Assembly: GCF_046097095.1 (NCBI RefSeq)
Contig: NZ_CP175698.1
Coordinates: 1,798,001 to 1,862,000 of the forward strand
Reading direction: 5' to 3'
DNA: 64,000 bases
Origin: Natrinema sp046097095
GTDB taxonomy: Archaea; Halobacteriota; Halobacteria; Halobacteriales; Natrialbaceae
This document shows, in pieces, positions 24,701 through 33,989 of this stretch. A model generated the notes under the pieces. That model worked only from the letters and a program-made list of their open reading frames with translations. It did no database searches and was not told the DNA's origin. Each line of letters opens with the position of its first letter. Within the stretch, counting starts at the first letter, position 1. The translations under genes and the position numbers were made by a program.

Positions 24701-25537
24701 TCAGTTCGCTTTCCGGTCGTTGCACACCTCCGCGAGCGTCTCTTCGATCGCCTCGAGGTACCCCTCGGGCTCGAACTCCAACCGGCCGATCCAGACATCC
24801 TGATAGGACGGATGCAAAATCGGGACAAGCCACGCGTCGAGTCGCTCACACCACACCGGCTCGAGCACGCTGTCGAGAAACCCCTCGAGGTCCCGGCCCT
24901 CGGCCGCGAGCACCGTCTTCGTCGCGTGTTTGCCGGTCGCGAGCACCACCGCGGGGTCGACCGTCTCGAGTTCGGTCAGCAGGTGGGACCGACAGTTCGC
25001 GCGTTCCTCGGGCGTGGGCTCCCGATTGGTCGTCGGGTCGTCGGGATCGGCCGGGAAGCACTTCACCGCGTTCGTGAAGTACGCGTCGCCGTCACCGACC
25101 CGCTCGAGCATGCGGCGGATGCGCCGACCGGAGTGTCGCGAGGTGTAGGCCTTGCCGGTCCAGTTGCCGCCCTGCCAGCGTTCCGCGTCGGGGTTACCGT
25201 AGCCAGGGGCCTCGCCGACGACCGCGACTGTGGCGTCGAGATCGCCGGTTCCCCACGAGATACACTCACGGGACTCGGCCAGGTTCGGACAGCGCGCGCA
25301 GTCGGGCTCGAGGACGTTGCGACGGGTCGGAAAGGCGAGCTCGCCATCGGCTGCCGAATCGGACGCAGCGTCGCCGGTCGATTCAGTGTCGGCGTCGGAA
25401 TCGGACGCGGGCACACTCGAGGGTACGTCTGCGACGGTATATGCGGGTCGGTCCACTCGGTCGCGGCCGTGCGATCGCGTCGCATTCGAGGGGACAAGTT
25501 TACCTTCACCGGGCGGGTACCACACCGGCAATGCCAT
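24701..25537 (-). CDS. Uracil-DNA glycosylase superfamily protein, Fe-S type
   Basis: 278 aa. Motif 1 is VAVVGEAPGYGNPDAERWQGGNWTGKA in two overlapping pieces and motif 3 is VPILHPSYQ, as in family 4/5 enzymes. Four Cys at suitable positions (CARC near 80, KCF near 159 and ANC near 181) fit a 4Fe-4S cluster. It removes uracil from DNA, or a related lesion. Residues 1-70 are low-complexity and acidic, so the true start may lie further in. As drawn, its 5' end overlaps the divergent membrane-protein gene by seven bases, which also argues for a later start. Confidence 0.85.
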   Translation of the reverse strand: MALPVWYPPGEGKLVPSNATRSHGRDRVDRPAYTVADVPSSVPASDSDADTESTGDAASDSAADGELAFPTRRNVLEPDCARCPNLAESRECISWGTGDLDATVAVVGEAPGYGNPDAERWQGGNWTGKAYTSRHSGRRIRRMLERVGDGDAYFTNAVKCFPADPDDPTTNREPTPEERANCRSHLLTELETVDPAVVLATGKHATKTVLAAEGRDLEGFLDSVLEPVWCERLDAWLVPILHPSYQDVWIGRLEFEPEGYLEAIEETLAEVCNDRKAN

Positions 25538-25761
25538 CGATCGGTCCAGAGCTTCTCGCAGAATCCTTTCAGTTAGCCGTCTATACCATCGTCGCCGGCG
25601 CGTTGACCGTCGGCGGCGTGCTCGCCGAACAGGCGGGCTTCCAGCATCTCGGTGCCGGCGAGGCGATGATCGCGCTGTGGCTGTGCGCGCTCGGCGGCGT
25701 CATGCTCTATGCGGGTACGTACAGCCTCGGCTATCAAAAGCTCGTCTCCGAATACGTCTGA
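25531..25761 (+). CDS. Small two-span membrane protein
   Basis: 76 aa with two hydrophobic segments (LAVYTIVAGALTVGGVLAE and ALWLCALGGVMLYAGTYSL). It probably sits in the cytoplasmic membrane. It is divergent from the uracil-DNA glycosylase and lies 103 bp before ileS. The ATG at 25531 gives MPSIGPELLAESFQ. Function unknown. Confidence 0.6.
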   Translation: MPSIGPELLAESFQLAVYTIVAGALTVGGVLAEQAGFQHLGAGEAMIALWLCALGGVMLYAGTYSLGYQKLVSEYV

Positions 25762-25864
25762 GCGGCTGCGGTCGCGGGTGGTCGCTCGCGGACCGCCGCT
25801 ACCGGCGACGCGGGCGACCCGCAATATCGATTCCTCTTTACTGCCGGAGGCGATTAGGTCGGGT

Positions 25865-28800
25865 ATGAGCAGGTTCGGTGAGGTCGACGACCAGTACGAC
25901 CCACACGCGCTCGAGCAGCGGGTCTTCGAGTACTGGGACGACGTCGACGCCTACGAGCGGACGGTCGAGCACCGATCGGACGGCGACGATTTCTTCTTCG
26001 TCGACGGCCCGCCGTACACGTCGGGATCGGCGCACATGGGGACCACCTGGAACAAGTCACTGAAGGACGTCTACATCCGCTTCCTGCGGATGCAGGGCTA
26101 CGACGTGACCGACCGGCCGGGGTACGACATGCACGGCCTCCCCATCGAGACCCGCGTCGAGGAGCGACTGGGCTTCGAGAACAAGAAGGACATCGAGGAG
26201 TACGGCGAGGAGAACTTCATCGAGGCCTGCAAGGAGTACGCAGAGGAACAACTCGAGGGGCTGCAGTCGGACTTTCAGGACTTCGGCGTCTGGATGGACT
26301 GGGAGAACCCCTACCGGACGGTCAGCCCCGAGTACATGGAGGCCGCGTGGTGGGGCTTCTCGAAGGCCGCCGACCGCGGTCTGGTCGAGAAGGGCCACCG
26401 CTCGATCTCCCAGTGTCCCCGGTGTGAGACCGCCATCGCGAACAACGAGGTCGAGTACGAGGACGTCGAGGATCCATCAATCTACGTCAAATTCGACCTC
26501 GAGGACCGAGCGGGCAAACTCGTCATCTGGACGACGACTCCGTGGACGGTTCCGGCCAACACCTTCGTCGCGGTCGACGAGGAGGGCGACTACGTCGGCG
26601 TTCGCGCCGAAAAGGACGGCGAGGAAGAACTGCTGTACGTCGCCGAAGCGAAACACGAGGCGGTACTGAAAGCCGGCCGCTATGACGACTACGAGGTCGT
26701 CGAGGAACACACGGGTGAGGACCTACTCGGCTGGTCGTACGACCACCCGATGGCTGATGAGGTCCCCGCCCACCCCGACTCCGAGGGAACCTGTGAGGTC
26801 TACGCCGCCGACTACGTCGACACGGGCGGCGACGGCACCGGACTCGTCCACTCCGCGCCCGGCCACGGTGAGGAGGACTTCGAGCGCGGTCGCGAACTCG
26901 GCTTCTCGATTTTCTGTCCTGTCGGCGGCGACGGCGTCTACACCGACGAGGCGGGTGCGTACGCGGGCGAGTTCGTGCGCGACGCCAACGAGGAGATCAT
27001 CGCCGACCTCGAGGCCGACGGCTCCCTGCTCGCCTCGGAGACGATCACCCACAGTTACGGCCACTGCTGGCGCTGTGACACTGGCATCATCCAGATCGTC
27101 ACCGACCAGTGGTTCATCACGATCACGGACGTCAAGGACGAACTGCTCGAGAACATCGAGGACAGCGAGTGGCACCCCGACTGGGCCCGCGACAACCGCT
27201 TCCGGGACTTCGTCGAGGAGGCCCCCGACTGGAACGTTTCCCGACAGCGTTACTGGGGCATTCCCCTCCCGGTCTGGACGCCGGAGGACCGAGACGACGA
27301 CACGGACCGAATTGTCGTTGGCGACCGCGAGGAGCTGGCCGAGCGCGTCGATCAGGACGTCGACCCCGACGCGGTCGACCTCCACAAGGACACCGTCGAC
27401 GAGTTGACGATCACCGAGGACGGTACCACCTACACGCGCGTCCCCGACGTCTTCGACGTCTGGCTCGACTCCTCGGTCGCCTCGTGGGGCACGCTTGACT
27501 TCCCCGCGGACGACAGCCGGTTCGACGAGCTCTGGCCCGCCGACCTCATCCTCGAGGCCCACGACCAGACGCGGGGCTGGTTCTGGTCCCAGCTGGGGAT
27601 GGGCACCGCCGCGATCGGTGAGATCCCCTACGAGGAGGTGCTGATGCACGGCCACGCGCTGATGCCCGACGGCCGCGCGATGAGCAAGTCCAAGGACATC
27701 CTGATCGATCCCCACGAGGCGATCGACCGCCACGGCCGCGACGTGATGCGCATGTTCCTGCTGTCCAACAACCCGCAGGGCGACGACATGCGCTTCTCGT
27801 GGGACGGGATGCAGACGATGGAGAACCACCTCCGGACGCTCTGGAACGTCTTCCGGTTCCCGCTGCCGTACATGCGCCTCGATGATTTCGATCCGCAGGA
27901 GACGAGTCTCGAGGACGTAGACTCGGACCTCGAGCTGATCGACGAGTGGGTGCTCGCACGGCTGCAGTCCACGAAAGCCGAGATGACCGACCACTTCGAG
28001 GACTACCGGCAGGATCAGGCGATCGACGCCCTGATCGAGTTCATCGTCGAGGACGTCTCGCGATTCTACGTGCAGGCCGTCCGCGAGCGCATGTGGGAGG
28101 ACGAGGACAGCGCCTCGAAGACGGCCGCCTACGCGACGATCTACCGCGTCCTTCGCGAGACGGTCGCGCTGCTTGCGCCTTACGCCCCCTTCATCAGTGA
28201 TGAGATCTACGGGACGCTGACCGGCGACGCGGGCCACCCCACGGTCCACATGGAAGACTGGCCCGCCGTCGACGAGTACTGGGAAGACGAGCAACTCGAG
28301 GAGGACGTCGCCCTCCTGCGCGCCATCGAGGAGGCCGGCGCGAACGCGCGCCAGCAGGCCGGTCGCAAGCTTCGCTGGCCGGTCCCGCGCGTGGTTGTCG
28401 CCGCGGACGACGACCGCGTCGTCGAGGCCGTTTCCCGCCACACCGGACTGCTCGAGGATCGACTCAACGCCCGCGAGATCGAACTCGTCTCGCCGGACGA
28501 CCGCTGGGGCGAACTCCGGTACAGCGCCGAGGCCGACATGAGCGAACTCGGCCCAGCTTTCGGTGACCGCGCTGGACAGGTCATGAACGCGCTCAACGAG
28601 GCCCGGATCGACGACCCCAGTCTCGCGGCGCTCGAGGACGCTGTCAGCGACGTGCTCGAAGACGACGAAGAGATCACCGACGAGATGGTCTCCTTTGTCA
28701 CCCAGACGCCCGACGGCGTCGCCGGCACCGCCTTTGGCACCGATGGCGACGACCGCGGTGTCGCGTACGTCGACGCCTCGCTGACCGACGACATCGAGAG

Positions 28801-29071
28801 CGAGGGCTACGCCCGCGAGGTCATCCGCCGCGTTCAGGAGATGCGCAAAGACCTCGACCTCGACGTCGAAGAGCGGATCGCCCTCGAACTCGAGATCGAC
28901 GACGACCGAATCGCCGACCTCGTCGCCGAGCGCGAGGCCCTGATCCGCGAGGAGGTCCGCGCCGACGAGCGCCGTGCGGTCGAGGACGGCCACCGCAAGG
29001 AGTGGGATGTCGAGGACGTGACGATGGAAATCGCGATCGAGCCGCTGGCTACGGCGGAAGCGTCGGACTAA
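25865..29071 (+). CDS. ileS: Isoleucine-tRNA ligase
   Basis: 1068 aa, as usual for archaeal/eukaryotic-type IleRS. The HIGH motif is SGSAHMGTTWN (about residues 56-59) and the KMSKS motif is GRAMSKSKDIL (about 602). The CP1 editing domain lies between, including the TTPWTVPANTF region that recognises misactivated valine. Zinc-type Cys pairs occur at CPRCE and CWRCD. The C-terminal ~350 residues are the anticodon-binding and archaeal extension domains. The ATG starting MSRFGEVDDQYDPHALEQ is the conserved start. Confidence 0.97.
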   Translation: MSRFGEVDDQYDPHALEQRVFEYWDDVDAYERTVEHRSDGDDFFFVDGPPYTSGSAHMGTTWNKSLKDVYIRFLRMQGYDVTDRPGYDMHGLPIETRVEERLGFENKKDIEEYGEENFIEACKEYAEEQLEGLQSDFQDFGVWMDWENPYRTVSPEYMEAAWWGFSKAADRGLVEKGHRSISQCPRCETAIANNEVEYEDVEDPSIYVKFDLEDRAGKLVIWTTTPWTVPANTFVAVDEEGDYVGVRAEKDGEEELLYVAEAKHEAVLKAGRYDDYEVVEEHTGEDLLGWSYDHPMADEVPAHPDSEGTCEVYAADYVDTGGDGTGLVHSAPGHGEEDFERGRELGFSIFCPVGGDGVYTDEAGAYAGEFVRDANEEIIADLEADGSLLASETITHSYGHCWRCDTGIIQIVTDQWFITITDVKDELLENIEDSEWHPDWARDNRFRDFVEEAPDWNVSRQRYWGIPLPVWTPEDRDDDTDRIVVGDREELAERVDQDVDPDAVDLHKDTVDELTITEDGTTYTRVPDVFDVWLDSSVASWGTLDFPADDSRFDELWPADLILEAHDQTRGWFWSQLGMGTAAIGEIPYEEVLMHGHALMPDGRAMSKSKDILIDPHEAIDRHGRDVMRMFLLSNNPQGDDMRFSWDGMQTMENHLRTLWNVFRFPLPYMRLDDFDPQETSLEDVDSDLELIDEWVLARLQSTKAEMTDHFEDYRQDQAIDALIEFIVEDVSRFYVQAVRERMWEDEDSASKTAAYATIYRVLRETVALLAPYAPFISDEIYGTLTGDAGHPTVHMEDWPAVDEYWEDEQLEEDVALLRAIEEAGANARQQAGRKLRWPVPRVVVAADDDRVVEAVSRHTGLLEDRLNAREIELVSPDDRWGELRYSAEADMSELGPAFGDRAGQVMNALNEARIDDPSLAALEDAVSDVLEDDEEITDEMVSFVTQTPDGVAGTAFGTDGDDRGVAYVDASLTDDIESEGYAREVIRRVQEMRKDLDLDVEERIALELEIDDDRIADLVAEREALIREEVRADERRAVEDGHRKEWDVEDVTMEIAIEPLATAEASD

Positions 29072-29274
29072 CACCGCAAATTTCCAGCCGGGAGACGAAG
29101 TCGACCGTCCGGTCTTTTTGGTCCAGATTTTTGCGCGAGCGGTGGCGACCGCTGAGGCGTCGAACGAACGGATTGGTGCAATCCTATCCTGTAATATTTC
29201 GTCCGATAGTTCAGTAACTCGTGACAATCGCGCTGCCATAAACGTCTTGAGCACTGACTTACCAGAGACGGCTA

Positions 29275-31359
29275 GTGACATCTCGGGCCGCCGTCTTCGT
29301 GTTCGTCGTTTTGCTTGTTGGGGGTCTGCCGGCCGGCGTCGGTGCCCTCGAGCCGGCACCGCAGACCGATTCCGCGTCGGAGTCGAGCCTCGCGGCCGGT
29401 CGCGCGCAGTCGGTCGCCGCGGTCGGAACGGCTGCCGGGTCGGCGACCGCGACCGGCGGCTCTGAGGATATCCTTCATCGGACGACGGTCCTCAGTCATC
29501 GGCCGGATGATCCCGACGCGTTCGGGGTGAAAATGACGTTCACCGTTCCGGAGTCGGTGACGGAACTCGAGATCGAACTCGAGCAGGGTGCGAGCGTCGA
29601 GTCAGCGACGGGGTTCGAGCGGACGGGCGAACGGACGTTCCGGTGGACCGGTGAGACCGCGTCGCCGACGGTGCGGTTCGCGATGCCGGCCGATCGGACG
29701 GGTGAGGGCGAGCAACGGGCCGGGGCGTCCGGCGACGGGTACACGTTCGTCGATACCGGCGAGTGGGGCGTCGTGCCGGTTCCCGGTGTGTCGCTTTCGT
29801 TGCAGCGGACCGAGCCGGTCGGCATCGAGGAGACGGTGACCGTCGACGGGCCGGGCGCGACCGGCGGCGACATCGCCTTCTTCGGCGCGGTGACGACCCA
29901 CAAGCGCGACGTGAACGGAGAGACGTTCAGGCTCGTCGTCCCCGACGCCGCCGACCTCGAGGAGTCACCTGACGCGATCCTCTCGGCACTTTCAGACGCG
30001 AGCAGCCGACTCGAGGTCGGGATGCGAAGCGACGAGGTGTTCGTCGTCGCGGTTCCGAACACGGTCGACTGGGGGCCGCGGGGCATTCAGTACGGCCGGT
30101 CGGACGCGTGGGTGGTCGACGACGCCACCCTCGATGAACGGAATCCGGTCTGGCTCCACGAGTACGTTCACGTCCGCCAGCGCTTTTCCAACGCGAAGGA
30201 CGATGTCGCACCCGAAGTCGAGTGGCTCGTCGAGGCCCAGGCCGATTACTACGCGGGCCTGCTCGCCCTCGAGACCGGTCGCACCGAGTTTTCGGACTTT
30301 AGTCAGCTCCTCGAGCGCGGCGAGCGGTCGCCGTACGCCGACGCGGTGCTCGCCGATCCCTCGACGTGGGAGGGCGAACGCGCAGACTACGCGAAGGGGG
30401 CGCTCGTGTATGGCGACCTCGACCGCCGGCTGCGACTCGCGACCGACGGCGATCGCACGCTCGAGGACGTTTTCCGGACGCTGAACGCACAGGAGGAGAC
30501 GATAACCGAGGCCGACGTGCTGGCGGCGCTCGAGAACGCTGGCGGCACGGACCTCCGGGCCGCCGCCGAGCGGTACACGCGGACCGACGCGACCCCGACG
30601 ATGTGGAGCCGAAGCGAACACGAGGCCGCCTTCGACCAACCGGTCGCGGCCTTCGAATACGGGTTCGGGGACGGTTCGCTTGAGGTGGCCGGGCGGGAGT
30701 GGGAGCGCTGGTCGGCCGACGCGACTGGAGGCGAGAGCGGCAAGCCCGACGTCATCGCGGTCCCGGCCGGCGAAGCCGTCTCCGTTCCGAGTACGGTCGA
30801 GAACGTCGGCGAGCGCGACGGAAGCTACGATGCGATGTTACAGATCGACGGCCGGGTCGTCGACCGCCGGCAGGGAACGCTTTCGCCCGGCGAGCGGACG
30901 AGTCACCGCCTCTCGTGGACGCCGGCCAAGCCCGGCACGTACGACGTCCGCGTCGGCTCAGAGCGGGTGACCGCCGTCGTCCGCTCGCCCTCGAGCGTGA
31001 CCGTCACCGACTTGCGGGCCTCCGGGGCGACCGATCCCGGCGAACCGGTGACGGTGACCGCGACGGTCGCAGCCGCGGGCGACCGCCCCGGCGCGGCCGT
31101 CCTCGAGTTCCGAACCGCCGAAGGCGTCGCCGCCGAGCGGGCGGTCGCGATTCGGCCCGGCGAGACGAGGACGATCGACGCGACCCTCCGATTCGCCGAG
31201 CGCGGCCGGTACGAAGTCGCCGTTGGCGACGCGACGACGACGGTCAGCGTCGGCGGCCCGGCAGCGGCGATCGAGAAGGTGCCCGGCTTCGGCGTTCCGG
31301 CGGCGCTCGCTGCCGTCGCGGCGGCGCTTGTCAGCGCGGTGCTGGCCAGACGCCGTTAA
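29275..31359 (+). CDS. Exported metallopeptidase-like protein with PGF-CTERM anchor
   Basis: 694 aa. A Sec-type signal peptide covers residues 1-25 (AVFVFVVLLVGGLPAGVGA). A gluzincin-like zinc motif HEYVH is at about 295-299, with a downstream EWLVEAQADYYAG that could give the third ligand Glu. Residues ~490-660 contain two CARDB-like beta-sandwich domains. The C-terminus KVPGFGVPAALAAV plus a hydrophobic segment and RRR is a PGF-CTERM signal, so it should be processed by archaeosortase A and lipid-anchored on the cell surface. The start is GTG, with CATAAACG about 34 bases before it. Peptidase activity is inferred, not shown. Confidence 0.82.
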   Translation: MTSRAAVFVFVVLLVGGLPAGVGALEPAPQTDSASESSLAAGRAQSVAAVGTAAGSATATGGSEDILHRTTVLSHRPDDPDAFGVKMTFTVPESVTELEIELEQGASVESATGFERTGERTFRWTGETASPTVRFAMPADRTGEGEQRAGASGDGYTFVDTGEWGVVPVPGVSLSLQRTEPVGIEETVTVDGPGATGGDIAFFGAVTTHKRDVNGETFRLVVPDAADLEESPDAILSALSDASSRLEVGMRSDEVFVVAVPNTVDWGPRGIQYGRSDAWVVDDATLDERNPVWLHEYVHVRQRFSNAKDDVAPEVEWLVEAQADYYAGLLALETGRTEFSDFSQLLERGERSPYADAVLADPSTWEGERADYAKGALVYGDLDRRLRLATDGDRTLEDVFRTLNAQEETITEADVLAALENAGGTDLRAAAERYTRTDATPTMWSRSEHEAAFDQPVAAFEYGFGDGSLEVAGREWERWSADATGGESGKPDVIAVPAGEAVSVPSTVENVGERDGSYDAMLQIDGRVVDRRQGTLSPGERTSHRLSWTPAKPGTYDVRVGSERVTAVVRSPSSVTVTDLRASGATDPGEPVTVTATVAAAGDRPGAAVLEFRTAEGVAAERAVAIRPGETRTIDATLRFAERGRYEVAVGDATTTVSVGGPAAAIEKVPGFGVPAALAAVAAALVSAVLARRR

Positions 31360-31412
31360 AAACCATAGTTGCGCGGTGATCGGTCAGAAGAGAGACCGTG
31401 ACGCCGTGGCCG

Positions 31413-31952
31413 TTACTCGAGGTCGACGCGGAACGTACACTCGCCGGCACCGTCGTCGACGCAGGCCGTCTTCGTGACCGTCGCGTCGGTACCGTAGGCG
31501 GTGGCGAGCCCCTCGAGGATGCCGTGAGCCAGTCCGCAGTACTGCTGATCGCGGTGGGTGTCGTACGTGACGATCGCGGCGTCTGACTCGCGGGTACAGG
31601 AAATAGTCGGGAGCGACGCTTCCTCCGTGGCACCGTTGACGTCGTTGGAGACGGCTGCGAGCGACGTGAGCAGTTCCGCGAACTCCCAGTCACGCCGCAG
31701 GTGGGCGTTGAACGTCGAGAGCAGTTCGGAAGCGAGCGTTCGACCGAAGTCGCGCTCGATGGCGTCCCTGTCTTGGGTCGCCATCGACGATAGTTCCCCG
31801 AGAACGGCGTCGATCTCCCCGTCGTCGTAGTGGGTGACGGGGAGATACAGCTTCGGCTCGAAATTGGACTGCTCGACGATCGTGTCCCAGGTATCATCGT
31901 CGGCTCGCTCGACGACGTACTCCTTGAGGGACTTGTGGACGATTCCGTGCAT
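31413..31952 (-). CDS. HNOB-type (heme NO-binding-like) sensor protein
   Basis: 179 aa. The N-terminus MHGIVHKSLKEYVVERADDD with TWDTIVEQSNF resembles the HNOB domain start. The last third (HGILEGLATAYG, then CVDDGAGECTFRV) also resembles the V4R fold, with its CxxxGxxxC ending. Canonical HNOB proteins bind heme through a His; the ligand here is uncertain (HLRRDW near residue 80 is a candidate). It probably senses a small molecule in the cytoplasm, but no partner signalling gene is adjacent. It is convergent with the surface metallopeptidase gene. Confidence 0.7.
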   Translation of the reverse strand: MHGIVHKSLKEYVVERADDDTWDTIVEQSNFEPKLYLPVTHYDDGEIDAVLGELSSMATQDRDAIERDFGRTLASELLSTFNAHLRRDWEFAELLTSLAAVSNDVNGATEEASLPTISCTRESDAAIVTYDTHRDQQYCGLAHGILEGLATAYGTDATVTKTACVDDGAGECTFRVDLE

Positions 31953-32054
31953 ATGGCTTCCTTCTCTCCGCTCTCGTGACACGTCCCGCAGTCGGCCCTC
32001 TCGTGCCACGCGCTAACAACTAAGCAACTTCTCGGGGGCTACTTAATCGTTTAC

Positions 32055-32912
32055 TTACAGGTGTCTTGCGAGAACCGGTGCGACCGAGACGGTAGCGACC
32101 CCGCGTTCGATGGTGTCGGTACCGTAGATCGCCTCGACGCCGGCCCGTGAAAGCTTCGTGACGGCGTTTCGCGCCAGCAGCGGGTGGACGCAGGTAACGA
32201 AGACGCGGCCGACTGCCCGGTCGCGAAGGACCGAGACGGCTTCGCTCATCGTCGATCCCGTCGCGATGATGTCGTCGACGACGACGACGTCGCGGCCGGC
32301 CACGTCGACGTCGCTCGGGGTGATCTCGACTTCGGTGCCGGAATGGCGGATTTTCTCGAAGTAGTCGATTTCGCCTGTGCCGTAGGCGTCGCGGGCGGTC
32401 TCGGCGAGGTCGATCGCGCCCGCGTCGGGCGAGAGGAAGACCGGATCCGCGAGGTCGTCGGGCAGCGGCTCGGCCAGCCGGCCCGCCGCGTCGACCGCGG
32501 TCGCCGTCGGCTCGAAGAATTCACAGACTGCTTCCTCGTGGGGGTTGACGGTCAATACTCGGTCCGCGCCGGTCGAAATCGCGCGGGCGACCGCCCGCGC
32601 GGAGACGGGATGGCCCGGCTCGAACGCGGCGTCTTGCCGGCCGTAGCCCATGTACGGCAGGACAGTGATCACCTCCTCAACGCCGGCCTCGCGAACGGCG
32701 TCTTGCAACTGGAGCACCTCGAGGTGGGCGTCGCTCGAGACGGTCGAGGCGACGATCACCGCCCGATCCGGGTCGGCGTCGGCGACGCCGGGGACGGCGG
32801 CGAGCAGTTCACCGTCGGGAAAGCGGTCGTACTCGACGGCGGCGAGCGGTTCCTCGAGTTCGCGTGCGAGCGACGCGGCGAGGGCCTGCGACGCAGATCC
32901 GCTGACGATCAT
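32055..32912 (-). CDS. prs: Ribose-phosphate diphosphokinase (PRPP synthase)
   Basis: 285 aa, the short archaeal form. It makes PRPP from ribose 5-phosphate and ATP, the precursor for histidine, purines and pyrimidines. Motifs are FPDGE (about 31-35), LPYMGYGRQDAAFEPGHPVSA, the metal-binding VNPHEE and the PRPP-binding loop VVVVDDIIATGSTMSEA (about 215-230). The beta-propeller gene lies upstream on the same strand with a 69-bp gap and may share a transcript. Confidence 0.96.
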   Translation of the reverse strand: MIVSGSASQALAASLARELEEPLAAVEYDRFPDGELLAAVPGVADADPDRAVIVASTVSSDAHLEVLQLQDAVREAGVEEVITVLPYMGYGRQDAAFEPGHPVSARAVARAISTGADRVLTVNPHEEAVCEFFEPTATAVDAAGRLAEPLPDDLADPVFLSPDAGAIDLAETARDAYGTGEIDYFEKIRHSGTEVEITPSDVDVAGRDVVVVDDIIATGSTMSEAVSVLRDRAVGRVFVTCVHPLLARNAVTKLSRAGVEAIYGTDTIERGVATVSVAPVLARHL

Positions 32913-32981
32913 AATCGGTGGGACAGGCTGGGGGGTAAACCAGTTTTCGTTCTTCTGGCGCTCACCTTCGGAGTTGCGCCG

Positions 32982-33890
32982 TCAGTCGGTCTCGTCGGCG
33001 GCCGTCTCGCTCACCTCGGCCGCAGGGATCGCCAGGCCGGCAACGTCGGTGACGCCCAGCGTTCGCGTCCGCCAGCCGCCGTCGCTGGCCGACAGGAAGG
33101 TTCCATCGGCCGTGACGGCGTAGACCGTGTCCCCGTAGCCGACATCGACGACCCGGTCGCTCGGCTCGCTTGCGCCCTCGAGTGGCTGCCACTCGTCGTC
33201 GGCCGCGTACTCGTAGACCGCGTCTGAGACGGCGTGGGCACGTACGAGCCGTCCCGGCTCCGAGCGCGGGTCCGCCGCGACGGTCTCGAACGCCCCCTCG
33301 AGGACTGCCAGCCAGCCGTTGCCGAGCTTGTAGAGCCCGTCGGCGGTGGCAGCGAGCGGGATGCCGGCGGCCGAGACGTCGCGCACATCCGTCAGGCCGG
33401 CGTGATCGAGCCCACCGTCGTGAACGCGGTAGACGCCATCTTCGGTGCCGAGCAGGTCCCCGTCGATCGCCCGTACGGCCGCACCGAAATCGCTCTCGAG
33501 GGTCGTCCACTCGTCGGTTCCGCGCGATCGACGGGCGACGCGACCGTCCGGCCCGGCCGCGAGCAGATCGCCGCCGTCGTAGCCGACGGCGACCGCCGGG
33601 CCGAACCCCGTTTCGGCGAACGTCTCGTCGCCGGCGGCGACCGGTGCGTCGCTTCCCGCCTCGTCTGTGCCGTCCTTGAGCGAGAACGCTCGGACGTCCT
33701 CGTCGGTCGCGACGGCAACGCTGCTCGGGGTCGCCGCGATGCCGCGTGCGGTACAGCGCTCGCAGAGGCTGAACTCGCCGACGGTGTCGCCGGCGACCCG
33801 GACGCGGACGACGCCGATCGCGCTCGCGACGTAGGCTGTGAGCGCCCCCTCGCGATCGCCGAAGACGCGCTTTTCCTCGATGGAATCCAT
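32982..33890 (-). CDS. Haloarchaeal beta-propeller protein (HVO_0234-like)
   Basis: 302 aa, cytoplasmic (no signal peptide). Repeated units such as GDLLAAGPDGRVARR, GDLLGTEDGVYRV, PLAATADGLYKLGNGWLAV and DTVYAVTADGTFLSASDGGW indicate a six- or seven-bladed propeller. A CERC pair sits near residue 44. I recall this as the HVO_0234 family, often next to prs; the name is from memory. The biochemical role is unknown. Probably co-transcribed with prs. Confidence 0.7.
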   Translation of the reverse strand: MDSIEEKRVFGDREGALTAYVASAIGVVRVRVAGDTVGEFSLCERCTARGIAATPSSVAVATDEDVRAFSLKDGTDEAGSDAPVAAGDETFAETGFGPAVAVGYDGGDLLAAGPDGRVARRSRGTDEWTTLESDFGAAVRAIDGDLLGTEDGVYRVHDGGLDHAGLTDVRDVSAAGIPLAATADGLYKLGNGWLAVLEGAFETVAADPRSEPGRLVRAHAVSDAVYEYAADDEWQPLEGASEPSDRVVDVGYGDTVYAVTADGTFLSASDGGWRTRTLGVTDVAGLAIPAAEVSETAADETD

Positions 33891-33989
33891 ATCGGACCGT
33901 CGCGGGGACGGGCCGAAAACGTTCCGTCACGGCGGCCGCCGACCGGTCGATTTGCGGAATCCCTTTGGGGAGGCCGGTCAGACTAGCGC

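Noticed and set aside
26723..29359. Long minus-strand open frame opposite ileS
   Set aside because: Antisense shadow of a GC-rich gene with unmistakable IleRS motifs on the plus strand.
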